NCBI RefSeq assembly: GCF_000220835.1
Contig: NZ_GL985606.1
Span: forward strand, 54,510 to 116,406
Direction of reading: 5' to 3'
Source: Actinomyces sp. oral taxon 448 str. F0400
GTDB taxonomy: Bacteria; Actinomycetota; Actinomycetes; Actinomycetales; Actinomycetaceae
Length of the DNA: 61,897 nt
Part shown: piece after piece, positions 53,907-61,897 of the stretch
Numbering within the stretch: position 1 is the stretch's first letter
Layout: each line of letters starts with the position of its first letter
Position numbers and translations under genes: made by a program
Notes under the pieces: model-generated
The model's database searches: none
Told to the model about the DNA's origin: nothing
The model's input: the letters and a program-made list of their open reading frames with translations, nothing else

Positions 53907-54902
53907 CTACGAACGCACATGGCGTCCCCGACGACGCGGCGGCGCCACCTCCGACGCCCGGGACAGGGCGGCCAGAAGGGCGAGGCCGGTGAAGGCCACG
54001 GCGACCGTACCGCCGGACCCGGCGGCGTAGGCGACGAAGGCGTCGACGCGGCTCGGGTCGACCTGCAATCCGCGCCAGGTGATCACCTCGAGGGCGGCGG
54101 AGATCACGCCGGCGAGCACGCCGAGAACTCCCAGGATCATGACGGCGACGCCCGGGCCGGCGGCGGGCGCCCCGTCCGCGCGGCGAGCGCCGCGCCCGCC
54201 GCCGTCATCGGGGCCGGTCCGTCCGCCGGGAGCGGGCTCATCGTTGGCCCAGGCGCCGCAGGCGACCGCGACGGCGCCCCAGCCGACGGCGAGCAGCAGC
54301 GCTGCCATGACGTCCCCAGGGCGGTGCCACTGGCACACCAGGGTCGAGTACCCCATGGCGGCGGCTAGCAGCGCCCCGACCCACGCCGTCAGCGACCGCC
54401 AGCGCGCACCGACGACCAGGACGAGCGCGACGGCCGTGGAGGCGGCGACCGCGGTGTGCCCGCTGGGCAGGGTGTTAGCGGCGTCCCATCGCTGGGAGAG
54501 CCCGAAGTCGGGACGCCATAGGAGGGTGTGCTTGAGAAGCTGGGCGGAGGCGTTGGTGGCCGCGATCGTTCCGGCCGCCCACAGGGCGCGACGGCGACTG
54601 CCGCGCCACAGCGCCAGCAGGAACACGATGACGGCCATCGCGATGACGGCCGGTATCGATACGACGTGGAGGAGGGTGCGAGCGTACCCGGAGGCGAACC
54701 GAGCGCCGATGCGGGACCCGGTGAGGGCGGTCTGCTCCATGAGCTGTCCCGTGTGGGAGACGACCAGCACGGCCCACACGACGAGTATGCCCAGGAAGCA
54801 GGCTGCAGCAAGTGCAGCCGCACGCAGGCGGGGCTTTAACCGAGCGGATACCACGAAACGATCGTAGGGGCCGATCCCCGCCGTCGGTGCAGCGCACCGC
54901 AC
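53907..54902 (-). CDS. PAP2-family membrane phosphatase
   Basis: A 331-residue protein with six or more membrane segments and the three PAP2 motifs: KHTLLWRP, LPSGHTA, and CQWHRPGDV (first residue of the last motif altered from SR). It probably dephosphorylates a lipid phosphate such as undecaprenyl diphosphate. An insert of ~40 Gly/Asp/Arg residues is found late. The start is uncertain: GTG 54902 or GTG 54854, neither with a ribosome site. Confidence 0.85.
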   Translation of the reverse strand: MRCAAPTAGIGPYDRFVVSARLKPRLRAAALAAACFLGILVVWAVLVVSHTGQLMEQTALTGSRIGARFASGYARTLLHVVSIPAVIAMAVIVFLLALWRGSRRRALWAAGTIAATNASAQLLKHTLLWRPDFGLSQRWDAANTLPSGHTAVAASTAVALVLVVGARWRSLTAWVGALLAAAMGYSTLVCQWHRPGDVMAALLLAVGWGAVAVACGAWANDEPAPGGRTGPDDGGGRGARRADGAPAAGPGVAVMILGVLGVLAGVISAALEVITWRGLQVDPSRVDAFVAYAAGSGGTVAVAFTGLALLAALSRASEVAPPRRRGRHVRS

Positions 54903-55026
54903 GGCCGGCTACGAGGTGCGCCACACGGAACGAACGCCACGGCCGACGCTCCGCCGAGGCGGGCGGCGCCGCGGCCATCAACGGGCGGGCTGGAATCAGC
55001 GGGCCGGAGCAGAGGAGCGGCCGTAG

Positions 55027-56817
55027 TCAGAGTGTCAGGAACCCCTCGCCCGCGAGCTCGCGCGTGGCCGCTACGAGCTCGTCCCGCACCGCCCCGGAGT
55101 CGGCGTCCGTCAGCGCGGCGACCGCGGCCGCGATCTGGGCCACGCTCAGCTCGCCGTCGGAGACGTCGACCAGCGCTGCGAGAGCCGTGTCGGCCCTCCT
55201 GCTCCGGCCGAAGCCCCCGCCCTGATGGATGAGGATGAGCGCCGGGTCGCCGTCGCCCGGCCGCCGATGGTCCTGGCGGGTGACGTCGTCGGCGACGACG
55301 GGGTGGAGTGCGGCGACCTCATCGTCGCTCAGGGACGCCAGGAGGCTGCGCGTCGAGACGATCCGGGCGACATGCTCCCCCAGCGGTTCGCAGGGGGCGG
55401 TGCTCACCTCCTCCAGAACCCGCCAGGGCACGCGCGGGTCGCCGTCGGGCCCGGTCTCCCCGGTGACCGGACGGTGCAGGATCAGATATCCGAGGCCGAC
55501 GGCTTCGACGCCGCGTGCGGCGAAATCGTCGATCCAAGGACCCAGTCGGGTGTTGAAGACGGCCTCATCGCGCTCGGGGATGGTGCCGCCGTCGCGCAGC
55601 CACATGGTGGCGTACTCGACCGGATCCTGCCTTTCGCGCTGGATCACCCAGGCGTCAAGGCCGTCCGGCAGCCAGGCGCGCACCTCGTCGCGCCAGTCAC
55701 GGCCGGTGCGATGCTCCCAGTTGCCGAGCATGACGGCGGTGCCGCCGGGGCGCAGATGATCGCCGAGAGCGGCCACGAGAGCGGGCAGCACGGGGGCTCC
55801 GGCGTCGCGGTACTCCATGAGGGGCAGGCCGGCTTCGCGAACGGCCGGGGGCGTGATGACGAAGGGCGGATTGGTGACGACCAGATCGAAGGTGCGGTCG
55901 GCTAGCGGCTCGAGGAGGGAGCCGTGGAGGAGCTCGAGGCGGTCGGGGTCGGTTCCGGCCAGTGCGGCGTTGAAGGCAGTGAAGGCCAGGGCGCGAGCCG
56001 AGATGTCGGTGGCGGTGACGCGTGCGGCATGACGCAGGAGGTGGAGGGTCTGGATGCCGCAGCCGCAGCCGAGATCCAGGGCTGCGGCGACCGGGTCGCG
56101 CGGAGTGAGTCCGGCCAGGGTCAGCCCCGCCCCGCCGATGCCCAGCACGTGGTCGGGGGTGAGCTCGCGGCCGGTGATGAGCTCGCCGAGATCGGAGGCG
56201 ATCCACCAGCGCACGTCGCCGGCGTCGTCGCGGACCTCGTGGGGGCGCAGGTCGACTGCGGCGCGCACGACGGCGGGATCGGAGAGGGCGACGTCGGAGG
56301 AGACGGCCGCCGGCGCGCTCGAACCGGTCGCGGGTGGGCTCGCGGCGCCGCCGATGCCGGGGCCGGCGGTCTCCGCGCCCGTCGCACCGGCGGTCCCCTG
56401 AGTCTGCGGGTTCACCACGGCGTCGCAGTCGACGGCCACGACGAGGCCCATGGCGAGGGCGCCCGCGGTGCGGGTGCGTCGCAGCACGGCGTCGAGGTCG
56501 GCGGCCGAGACGGGCTCGCCGAGCATGAACAGAGCGGTCAGGACGGCGGTGGGGCTCGGGGAGGCGCCGGCGGCGCGGTCCTCGGCGAGCACTGCGCGCA
56601 CCGCCCGGAGGGCCGGCAGGCGAAGCTCGTGGTGCAGGGCGTCGTCGGCGACGGGCCCCAGGAGGTGGCGGGTGGAGTTCACACCCCAGCCGGAGGCCTC
56701 GAGGTCCGCGCGCAGAGACTCGATCTGATCGGGCGCGGCGGCGGGGGCCGGCGTTCGCGCGCAGGCGGCGGGCGGTGAGGAGGATGCGGCCGAAGCGGGC
56801 GAGGCGGAAGCGGTCAT
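55027..56817 (-). CDS. Class I SAM methyltransferase, probable rRNA/tRNA N-methyltransferase
   Basis: A 596-residue protein. The Rossmann motif I is LDLGCGCGIQTLHLLRHA, and the catalytic motif IV is VVTNPPFVITPP (NPPF, typical of enzymes methylating exocyclic amines in RNA or protein). An N-terminal domain (~30-230) with an Ala/Gly-rich loop and a C-terminal domain of ~220 residues flank it, the layout of actinobacterial DUF7059/methyltransferase proteins. ATG 56817; the longer ORF reads through the inverted repeat at 56858-56922. Confidence 0.88.
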   Translation of the reverse strand: MTASASPASAASSSPPAACARTPAPAAAPDQIESLRADLEASGWGVNSTRHLLGPVADDALHHELRLPALRAVRAVLAEDRAAGASPSPTAVLTALFMLGEPVSAADLDAVLRRTRTAGALAMGLVVAVDCDAVVNPQTQGTAGATGAETAGPGIGGAASPPATGSSAPAAVSSDVALSDPAVVRAAVDLRPHEVRDDAGDVRWWIASDLGELITGRELTPDHVLGIGGAGLTLAGLTPRDPVAAALDLGCGCGIQTLHLLRHAARVTATDISARALAFTAFNAALAGTDPDRLELLHGSLLEPLADRTFDLVVTNPPFVITPPAVREAGLPLMEYRDAGAPVLPALVAALGDHLRPGGTAVMLGNWEHRTGRDWRDEVRAWLPDGLDAWVIQRERQDPVEYATMWLRDGGTIPERDEAVFNTRLGPWIDDFAARGVEAVGLGYLILHRPVTGETGPDGDPRVPWRVLEEVSTAPCEPLGEHVARIVSTRSLLASLSDDEVAALHPVVADDVTRQDHRRPGDGDPALILIHQGGGFGRSRRADTALAALVDVSDGELSVAQIAAAVAALTDADSGAVRDELVAATRELAGEGFLTL

Positions 56818-56857
56818 GACCGCGACGCTACCGGGAACGCACTGATTCTCCTTCTCC

Positions 56858-56922
56858 GAGATCGACTTTTTCGGCCGAGGTCGACGGTGGCGCTGTCGAT
56901 CTCGGCCGAAAAAGTCGATCTC
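56858..56922. terminator. 28-bp near-perfect inverted repeat
   Basis: Arms 56858-56885 and 56895-56922 match at 27 of 28 positions, with a 9-nt loop. The arm contains ATCGACTTTTTCGGCCGA. It starts 12 nt after the stop of the oxidoreductase gene and ends the transcript before the methyltransferase. A mobile palindromic repeat is an alternative. Confidence 0.7.
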
Positions 56923-56933
56923 GTGCGCCCCGC

Positions 56934-57926
56934 TCACCCGGTCAGGCGGGCGGCGAGCTCCCGGTACTGGACGATCTTGTCCTCGACGTCGTTGATGTAA
57001 CTGACGAGCATGAGCTCATCGGTGCGGTGGTTCTTCGCGAAGGCGCGCAGCACATCGGCGACCTCGTCGTAGGTGCCCACGATGATCGCGGTATCACGCT
57101 CGAGGTGGGCCTCGACGTCCGAGCGGCGCTCGGGAGTCAGCGCGGCGGGCTCGCGGAAGCCGTCGGCCCTCCCCTGGCGCAGGCCGAGCCGGAAATCGGC
57201 TGCGGCGAGCGCCTGCTCGCGGGCCTGCTCGCGGGTGGGCGCGGCCGACACGCACAGGGCGGACAGGGTTCGATCCTCCGGCGCGCCCTCGGGCAGGTGG
57301 GCGCGGTAGTGGCTCATGATCTCAACCTGCTGGTGCCCGGTGAAGAACTGGGCGTAGGCGTAGCCGAGATTGTGCTGACCCGCCCAGGCCGCGGACTGCC
57401 CCGAGGAGCCGAGCAGCCACAGTTCGGGCGGAGTCTCGGGGCGGGGACGCACCTCCAATGAGGCGTAGGGGTGGCCCACCGGCAGCTCATCGCGCAGCAT
57501 GCCGACCGTCTCGGCGATGAGCATATCGATGGCATCGGGATCGATGACCCGGCCCTGGTTGAGGGCGCGGGCCGCGAGCAGGTCCCCGCCCGGAGCCCGA
57601 CCCAGCCCCAGGTCGACGCGCCCCGGGAAGAGGGCCGCCAGGGTGGCGAAACGTTCGGCGATCTGCAGCGAGCCGTAGTGCATCGCCATAACGCCGCCCG
57701 AGCCCACACGGATGCGCCCGGTGGCGTCCAGAACGTGCATCATGAGCAGATCCGGAGCGCTGGAGACGAAGGCGCCGGTGTTGTGATGCTCAGCCAGCCA
57801 GAAACGGTGATATCCGACCTCCTCCACGCCGCGGGCCAGCCGGACGACGTCCTCGACGGCCTGACGGGGCGTGCGCCCCGCGAAGAGAGGAATCTGTTCG
57901 AGGACACTGAGCCTCAACGACGACAT
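56934..57926 (-). CDS. LLM-class flavin-dependent oxidoreductase
   Basis: A 330-residue luciferase-like monooxygenase: LSVLEQIPLFAGR, RFWLAEHHNTGAFVSSAPD, VGSGGVMAMHYGSLQIAERF and PGRVDLGLGRAPGGD are typical of the MsnO8/LuxA-like TIM-barrel group. AAGGAG lies right before ATG 57926. It is divergent from ahpC across 292 bp, suggesting shared redox-responsive control. The substrate cannot be assigned. Confidence 0.9.
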   Translation of the reverse strand: MSSLRLSVLEQIPLFAGRTPRQAVEDVVRLARGVEEVGYHRFWLAEHHNTGAFVSSAPDLLMMHVLDATGRIRVGSGGVMAMHYGSLQIAERFATLAALFPGRVDLGLGRAPGGDLLAARALNQGRVIDPDAIDMLIAETVGMLRDELPVGHPYASLEVRPRPETPPELWLLGSSGQSAAWAGQHNLGYAYAQFFTGHQQVEIMSHYRAHLPEGAPEDRTLSALCVSAAPTREQAREQALAAADFRLGLRQGRADGFREPAALTPERRSDVEAHLERDTAIIVGTYDEVADVLRAFAKNHRTDELMLVSYINDVEDKIVQYRELAARLTG

Positions 57927-58103
57927 GACGACTCCTTGGACGACGACGAGTCTGCGAGTCGACGCCCGGCGCAGGCGATCGCAGGACGACGACGCCGGAT
58001 GCAACATGCTCGAGTCCTCGGGCATTCCTCCTCCACCCCACCCATCGATCCTGGGGACACCGAGGGTCGCGTCGCGAGAGGCATCGCATGCACCAATATC
58101 TAT

Positions 58104-58138
58104 GATTAGTTTATCAATACGCTTGCATTGATTAGTTT
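58104..58138. promoter_or_regulatory. Repeated motif between oxidoreductase and ahpC
   Basis: GATTAGTTT occurs at 58104-58112 and 58130-58138, 26 bp apart, in an AT-rich island within a GC-rich genome. The island (58095-58145) very likely holds the divergent promoters and a redox regulator site such as OxyR. Confidence 0.5.
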
Positions 58139-58218
58139 TCGTCTTTAGAGTGAGCCTCACCGCCCACGGTCCTGCGGCCGCCGTCGGCGTCCCGGCACCA
58201 TCGACTCAGGAGGTATCC

Positions 58219-58800
58219 ATGCCCGTTCTCACCATCGGCGACCAGTTCCCCGCCTACGAGCTCACCGCCGTCGTTCCCGGCAACCTCAAGGAGGTTGAGG
58301 CCGACCGCCCCGAGGACTACTTCACGACCGTCTCCTCCTCCCTCCCCGCGGGCACATGGCGGGTCGTCTTCTTCTGGCCCAAGGACTTCACCTTCGTCTG
58401 CCCTACCGAGATCGCCGCCTTCGCCGACCTCTACGAGGAGTTCAAGGACCGCGACTGCGAAATCGTGGGCGTGAGCGTGGACAACGAGTTCACCCACTAC
58501 GCCTGGCGCCGCAGCCACGAGAAGCTCCAGGATCTGCCCTTCCCCATGGCCAGCGACCTGGACCGCGGACTCGTCGAGGCCCTCGGCATCAAGCGAGCCA
58601 CCGGTGAGGCCGATCGCGCCACTTTCATCATCGACCCGAACAACGTCATCCAGTCGGTCTCCGTCACCGCCGACTCGGTCGGCAGGAACACCGAAGAGGT
58701 CCTGCGCCAGCTCGACGCTCTCCAGTCCGACGAGCTGTGCGCCTGCAACTGGAAGGCGGGCGCCGCCACCATCGACGCCCTGTCCGAGATGACCGGCTGA
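58219..58800 (+). CDS. ahpC: Alkyl hydroperoxide reductase subunit C (peroxiredoxin)
   Basis: A 193-residue peroxiredoxin that reduces peroxides through Cys61 (FTFVCPTEI). The C-terminal ELCACNW carries Cys174 and Cys176, as in mycobacterial AhpC. AGGAGG precedes ATG 58219. It is followed by ahpD, which re-reduces it. Confidence 0.95.
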   Translation: MPVLTIGDQFPAYELTAVVPGNLKEVEADRPEDYFTTVSSSLPAGTWRVVFFWPKDFTFVCPTEIAAFADLYEEFKDRDCEIVGVSVDNEFTHYAWRRSHEKLQDLPFPMASDLDRGLVEALGIKRATGEADRATFIIDPNNVIQSVSVTADSVGRNTEEVLRQLDALQSDELCACNWKAGAATIDALSEMTG

Positions 58801-58886
58801 GCCGCTGATCCCCCGACGCCCCGCCACCCGCCGGGCGCCTCAGAAACCGAATACTCGACTACAGGAACACACGAGGAGACCGCATC

Positions 58887-59417
58887 ATGACCATCGCCGC
58901 CCTGCGCTCCGCCCTGCCCGACTGGGCCAAGGACCTCTCGCTGAACCTATCCACCCTCACCCGCTCCACCACGCTGTCCGAGCAGCAGCAGTGGGGCGCC
59001 CTTCTCGCCGCCGCGGCCGCCACCCGCAACGAGTCAGTCCTCGCTCACGTCGCCGAGGACGCCGGCGAGCACCTGAGCGAGCAGGCCCGCTCCGCCGCAC
59101 TCGGCGCCGCCACCATCATGGCCATGAACAACGTCGCCTACCGCACCCGCCATTTCCTGGGCGGCGACGTCGACAACGAGCGCATGGGCCTGCGCATGAA
59201 CATCATCGGCAGTTCCGGCGGAGTCGACAAGATCGACTTCGAGCTGTGGAGCCTGACGGTCTCCGCCATCAACGGCTGCCAGGCGTGCGTGACCGCTCAT
59301 AGCGCGACCGTACGCGCCGAGGGCCTGTCCACCGAGCAGGTATGGGAGGCCGTGCGCATCGCCGCGACCATCCAGGGCGTTGCCCAGGCCGTGAGCATCG
59401 TCGAGACGGTGAGCTAA
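58887..59417 (+). CDS. ahpD: Alkyl hydroperoxide reductase AhpD
   Basis: A 176-residue helical carboxymuconolactone-decarboxylase-fold protein with the CxxC pair in [11 protein letters not shown] (Cys131, Cys134) and the nearby His. It acts as the disulfide reductase for AhpC using the lipoamide system. It lies 86 bp after ahpC. Length matches the mycobacterial protein (177). Confidence 0.95.
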   Translation: MTIAALRSALPDWAKDLSLNLSTLTRSTTLSEQQQWGALLAAAAATRNESVLAHVAEDAGEHLSEQARSAALGAATIMAMNNVAYRTRHFLGGDVDNERMGLRMNIIGSSGGVDKIDFELWSLTVSAINGCQACVTAHSATVRAEGLSTEQVWEAVRIAATIQGVAQAVSIVETVS

Positions 59418-59519
59418 GGGGCGCGGCTGACGCCGACCGGCCGCGCGGGCCGATCGGAGGGTGCTCCGGGTCCCGGCGGGACGGTCGCGGGCCGCCCGCC
59501 GACCGGAACCGGCCTCCGG

Positions 59520-60032
59520 TCAGTCGTCGGGGTCGGCGTCGACAGCGCCCTGGACGTCGTTGAACAGCAGGTTGGAGATCTCCGTTTGGACCATCTCGAC
59601 CCTGGGCACGTCGGTGAGCTCCAGCGGATCGTCCGAGCTGGTCTGTAGACGCAATGTGCCGCACCGGAAGAACCGATCGGTGAAGTCCCGATCGTGCTGG
59701 ACGTCGCTGATCCTGGACAGGGGCAGATCATGCCCCGACTTGTTGATAATACCGGATCGGGTAATGACGCGCTTGGAGGTCACCGTGTAGGTCGTGCTCA
59801 TCCAACTCAGACACGGCGCGACGAACAACGGAATGCTGACGAGCAGGATCACCGCCCAGATGGCCACGACGCCCCACGGGTTCCAGGAGTCGGGAACCGC
59901 CACGGAGCAGACGACGGCGAGAACGAGCAGCACGATCTCAAGAACGATCCGCCACAGGAGGACCTTGATGTGGGTGTGCATGTGCCGCACCACGACCTCG
60001 TCGCGGCTGAGCAACTTCTTCGACAGAGCCAT
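59520..60032 (-). CDS. Membrane protein with bacterial PH domain
   Basis: A 170-residue protein: two membrane helices (LLWRIVLEIVLLVLAVVCSV, VVAIWAVILLVSIPLFVAP) then a PH domain (STTYTVTSKRVITRSGIINK, DLPLSRISDVQHDRDFTDRF, LRLQTSSDDPLELTDVP). This is the YdbS-like layout. GTG 60038 is an alternative start. Function is not known. Confidence 0.85.
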   Translation of the reverse strand: MALSKKLLSRDEVVVRHMHTHIKVLLWRIVLEIVLLVLAVVCSVAVPDSWNPWGVVAIWAVILLVSIPLFVAPCLSWMSTTYTVTSKRVITRSGIINKSGHDLPLSRISDVQHDRDFTDRFFRCGTLRLQTSSDDPLELTDVPRVEMVQTEISNLLFNDVQGAVDADPDD

Positions 60033-60099
60033 GGGCACATGGTGCCATGTTCTTCGAATCGGCAGGTGGTCCTCCGGCCTCGGCGCCGCGGGAGCGCCG

Positions 60100-60440
60100 G
60101 CCCAGGGGTCAAGTCCCCGGTAGTGGTGTAGTCCAGGTGGTGGTCGACCTGGGCCTCGACGACTGCTGCGTCGGGCTGGTCGTAGACCGAGTAGACCGAG
60201 TGGAACATGGTCTTAAGAGCCGGCCCAAGCGCTCTTGGGGGTCCGTCATCAGGTTGGCGGCGTAGTGGGTGCGGTATCGCCGCCAGGTCGCTCCAGACAG
60301 GTTCGCGACGATGGCCTCGACCAGGCCGGCGTGGGCGACTACCGTGATCAGCGCCGACTCCGCCCGCTTGCGGCGCTCAAGCAACCAGTCGGGGACGTAC
60401 GAGCCGGTCCGCAGTATGGGACCAGCAGGGTCGACAATGT
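60100..60440 (-). pseudogene. IS256-family transposase remnant, middle deleted
   Basis: The minus strand keeps LRTGSYVPDWLLERRKRAES and ALITVVA from the first half of an IS256 transposase. It then jumps to LSGATWRRYRTHYAANLM from the second half. A frameshift follows before SVYDQPDAAVVEAQVDH. The central catalytic segment (~130 residues) is missing, and no terminal repeats were found. Confidence 0.8.
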
Positions 60441-60589
60441 GGGGAAAGGGCGAGGTCGGCCCCCTGAAGGAGACGAAACTGTGAGTGTGGCTGTGAATGA
60501 GACGCGGGCTGCGGCTCATGACAGACGCGTGAGATCACTGAGGAGCTGAAGGCGTCGGGGGCGCTGGACGGGTGTTAAGACCCGGGTTC

Positions 60590-60875
60590 TGCAGAGGCTG
60601 GTTTATCTGGTTCCGGTGGTTGCCGGCTGGGGTTGGTCGGTGACTTGAGTGTCGGCAATGGCGCCGGTGTTGTCAGCGTCGTCTTGCGGTGGGGTGCAGG
60701 CGTGCTCGTGCTGGATGAGGGTATGCATGCCGATGGCGGAATGGGAGCGGTGTTGTTGAACCAGTGCACCCACTCGGCGGTGGCGAGCTCGACATCGTCG
60801 AGGCCCTCCCAGGGGCTATGCTCGTCGGCGATCCTGCGGATCGTGGCCTGGATCCCCCGGTGATCACTGAGCGGA
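60590..60875 (-). pseudogene. IS3-family transposase OrfB, 3' remnant with frameshift
   Basis: PWEGLDDVELATAEWVHWFN is the conserved C-terminal part of IS3-group OrfB proteins. A base is missing just after, since the expected HSAIGM continues in the next frame. Only about 90 codons remain. It abuts the DUF5655-like gene. Confidence 0.75.
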
Positions 60876-61223
60876 GAACTCGAAACCCTTGCCGATCAAG
60901 GCATGCAGCCACTGGCTCCTCGCCATCTGCAGTGACTTGATCACAACATGATGGTTCCATCGATTGGGGCTGACCTGAGTGACCTTGTGGATATTCTTGT
61001 TGTTCTCCTGGCGATCCAGGGTCACATTGAAGTACAGCGTGCCGTCCGTGGTTTTCTCGTAGGCCCACATCCAGAGGAACTTCCGGTTGACGGCGTAGCT
61101 GACCTGCGAACGGAATTCTCTCTTGACTTTACCCAGGCTCATGACGTACTCATCGATCGCCTGATAGAAGGAATCAGTTTTCGGCTTATCCGAGAACTCG
61201 CTGATCATCTTGTTGCTCGGCAT
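60864..61223 (-). CDS. DUF5655-like protein, probably acquired
   Basis: A 119-residue protein (MPSNKMISEFSDKPK start, FLWMWAYEKTTDGTLYFNVT, KVTQVSPNRWNHHVVIKSL) resembling the DUF5655 domain, which often ends restriction or transport-related proteins. AAAGGA lies just upstream. It has fewer GC-ending codons and many Asn/Lys, unlike its neighbours, and adjoins IS remnants, so it probably came by transfer. Function unknown. Confidence 0.7.
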   Translation of the reverse strand: MPSNKMISEFSDKPKTDSFYQAIDEYVMSLGKVKREFRSQVSYAVNRKFLWMWAYEKTTDGTLYFNVTLDRQENNKNIHKVTQVSPNRWNHHVVIKSLQMARSQWLHALIGKGFEFSAQ

Positions 61224-61897
61224 AGTCGTTCCTTTCTGAGGAGGGGTTCATCGGCGGCTGGGCGGCTTCGTAGTCGACAGCATCTCGGCACCAGGCCCAG
61301 GCCCGTTCTCGGCGATGGTCGTGCACCCGCGGAGTCGTAGTGCGTGGGCGCAGGAAGAGAGCCCACCGCCCACCCTCTCACACCCAGTGGGCGAGGCGCC
61401 GGGAACGATACCGGCACCGTCTGCTGTTAGGGTGCTGTGAGGGTGTCGCATGTGGTGGTGCCCGGTATGGGTGCGGTCTTTTGTTGAGGGGTTCGTCTGT
61501 GGGCTGGGGGGTGCGGAGGTGGGCGATGGTGGTCGGTCGGGGTCTGGCTCGTAGTGAGTTCTACGAGCGGGCGGGTGCGGGCGCGGTGGTGTGGTCTGGT
61601 GTGTGTGGTTGCCTGGTGCGGGCGTGGCGTGGGCTGGTGCGTCGGGGGGGGGGTGCGGGGGCGGAGGCGTGGTCCCGGCCACCCGCGTCGGCGTAAGCGT
61701 CGTGCGGTGCGCTCTCCGTTGGGGGGCGCGAGGGCGGGTGGTCGGTGGCGGGTCTGGTGTGGTCTCGGGGGTGTTGTGTGGGGGGTTGGGTCGTGTAGGG
61801 TGGGTGGTGTGTTCCCCGTGCCCTGTGATTGTTTTGTGATGTGTGGTTCGGTTCTGTCCGGTGGTGGCCGGTGGGGCCGGTTGTCTTGTTCCGCGGT
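61224..61897. other. G/T-rich stretch to the window end, no gene
   Basis: No coding region is supported. From ~61440 the plus strand is strongly G- and T-rich and poor in A and C. It has a run of ten G (61644-61653) and an 8-bp stem (GCTCGTAG 61547-61554 with 61561-61568). It could lead into an rRNA operon or another gene beyond the window. That is not decidable here. Confidence 0.5.

Noticed and set aside
60100-60875. Active insertion sequence
   Set aside because: Both transposase fragments are frameshifted and truncated, and no terminal inverted repeats or target duplications were found.
61440-61897. 16S rRNA gene 5' end
   Set aside because: The composition is suggestive but no conserved 16S sequence such as the 5' AGAGTTTGATC region is present.

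Overview
The window reads as chromosomal DNA of a high-GC actinobacterium, most likely an Actinomyces or Schaalia relative (Actinomycetaceae). The support is GC-rich codon use with many GTG starts, Lsr2, CarD, SenX3-RegX3 with PhoU and GpmA, the actinobacterial topA / tmk / holB neighbourhood, and many lipobox lipoproteins. The species cannot be named from the sequence alone.

Layout. 1-0.35 kb: truncated end of an OmpA-like gene. 0.5-7.5 kb: L-rhamnose catabolism: a divergent LacI regulator, mutarotase, MFS carrier, isomerase, kinase and aldolase, with hairpins between genes and two LacI operators 33 bp apart. 7.7-11 kb: a 33-codon ORF behind two tandem hairpins, then a nucleoside hydrolase and CNT nucleoside transporter on the minus strand. 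10.4-15.1 kb: a decay zone: a second nucleoside hydrolase with an internal deletion, a LacI remnant fused tail-on to a frameshifted OmpA-like lipoprotein, one intact OmpA-like lipoprotein, and an internally deleted FucU-like gene that runs in frame into ribokinase. 16-23 kb: beta-helix lipoprotein, a GntR-ABC trio, a wrecked MMPL exporter and a UMF1 transporter. 23-29.4 kb: core genes ispD, carD, regX3-senX3, phoU, gpmA, lsr2 and tRNA-Thr. 29.7-35.9 kb: asparagine permease and asparaginase, a secreted tripeptidyl-aminopeptidase-like hydrolase, an XRE regulator and a membrane protein. 36-48 kb: holB, tmk, then a six-gene GntR-ABC operon with four tandem permeases plus a second hydrolase, then topA. 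48.2-53.8 kb: two paralogous Aer-like PAS proteins with no known output domain, divergent from a two-component system. 53.9-61.9 kb: PAP2 phosphatase, methyltransferase, luciferase-like oxidoreductase, AhpC-AhpD, a PH-domain protein, IS256 and IS3 remnants, a DUF5655-like gene and a G/T-rich tail.

How the parts work together. The first 7.5 kb is a complete pathway from rhamnose uptake to lactaldehyde and DHAP under a probable LacI switch. The nucleoside hydrolase, NupC-like carrier, ribokinase and FucU remnant suggest a larger ribose/fucose/nucleoside salvage region that is eroding. Several pseudogenes here (nucleoside hydrolase, FucU, MMPL, IS256 transposase) keep both ends but lack the middle, so internal deletion looks like a recurring mode of gene loss.

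Best candidates for something undescribed: the tandem PAS-plus-helical proteins next to a two-component system, the four-permease ABC operon placed between topA and tmk, the Tat-type OmpA-like lipoprotein family, and the structured leader of the 33-codon ORF.
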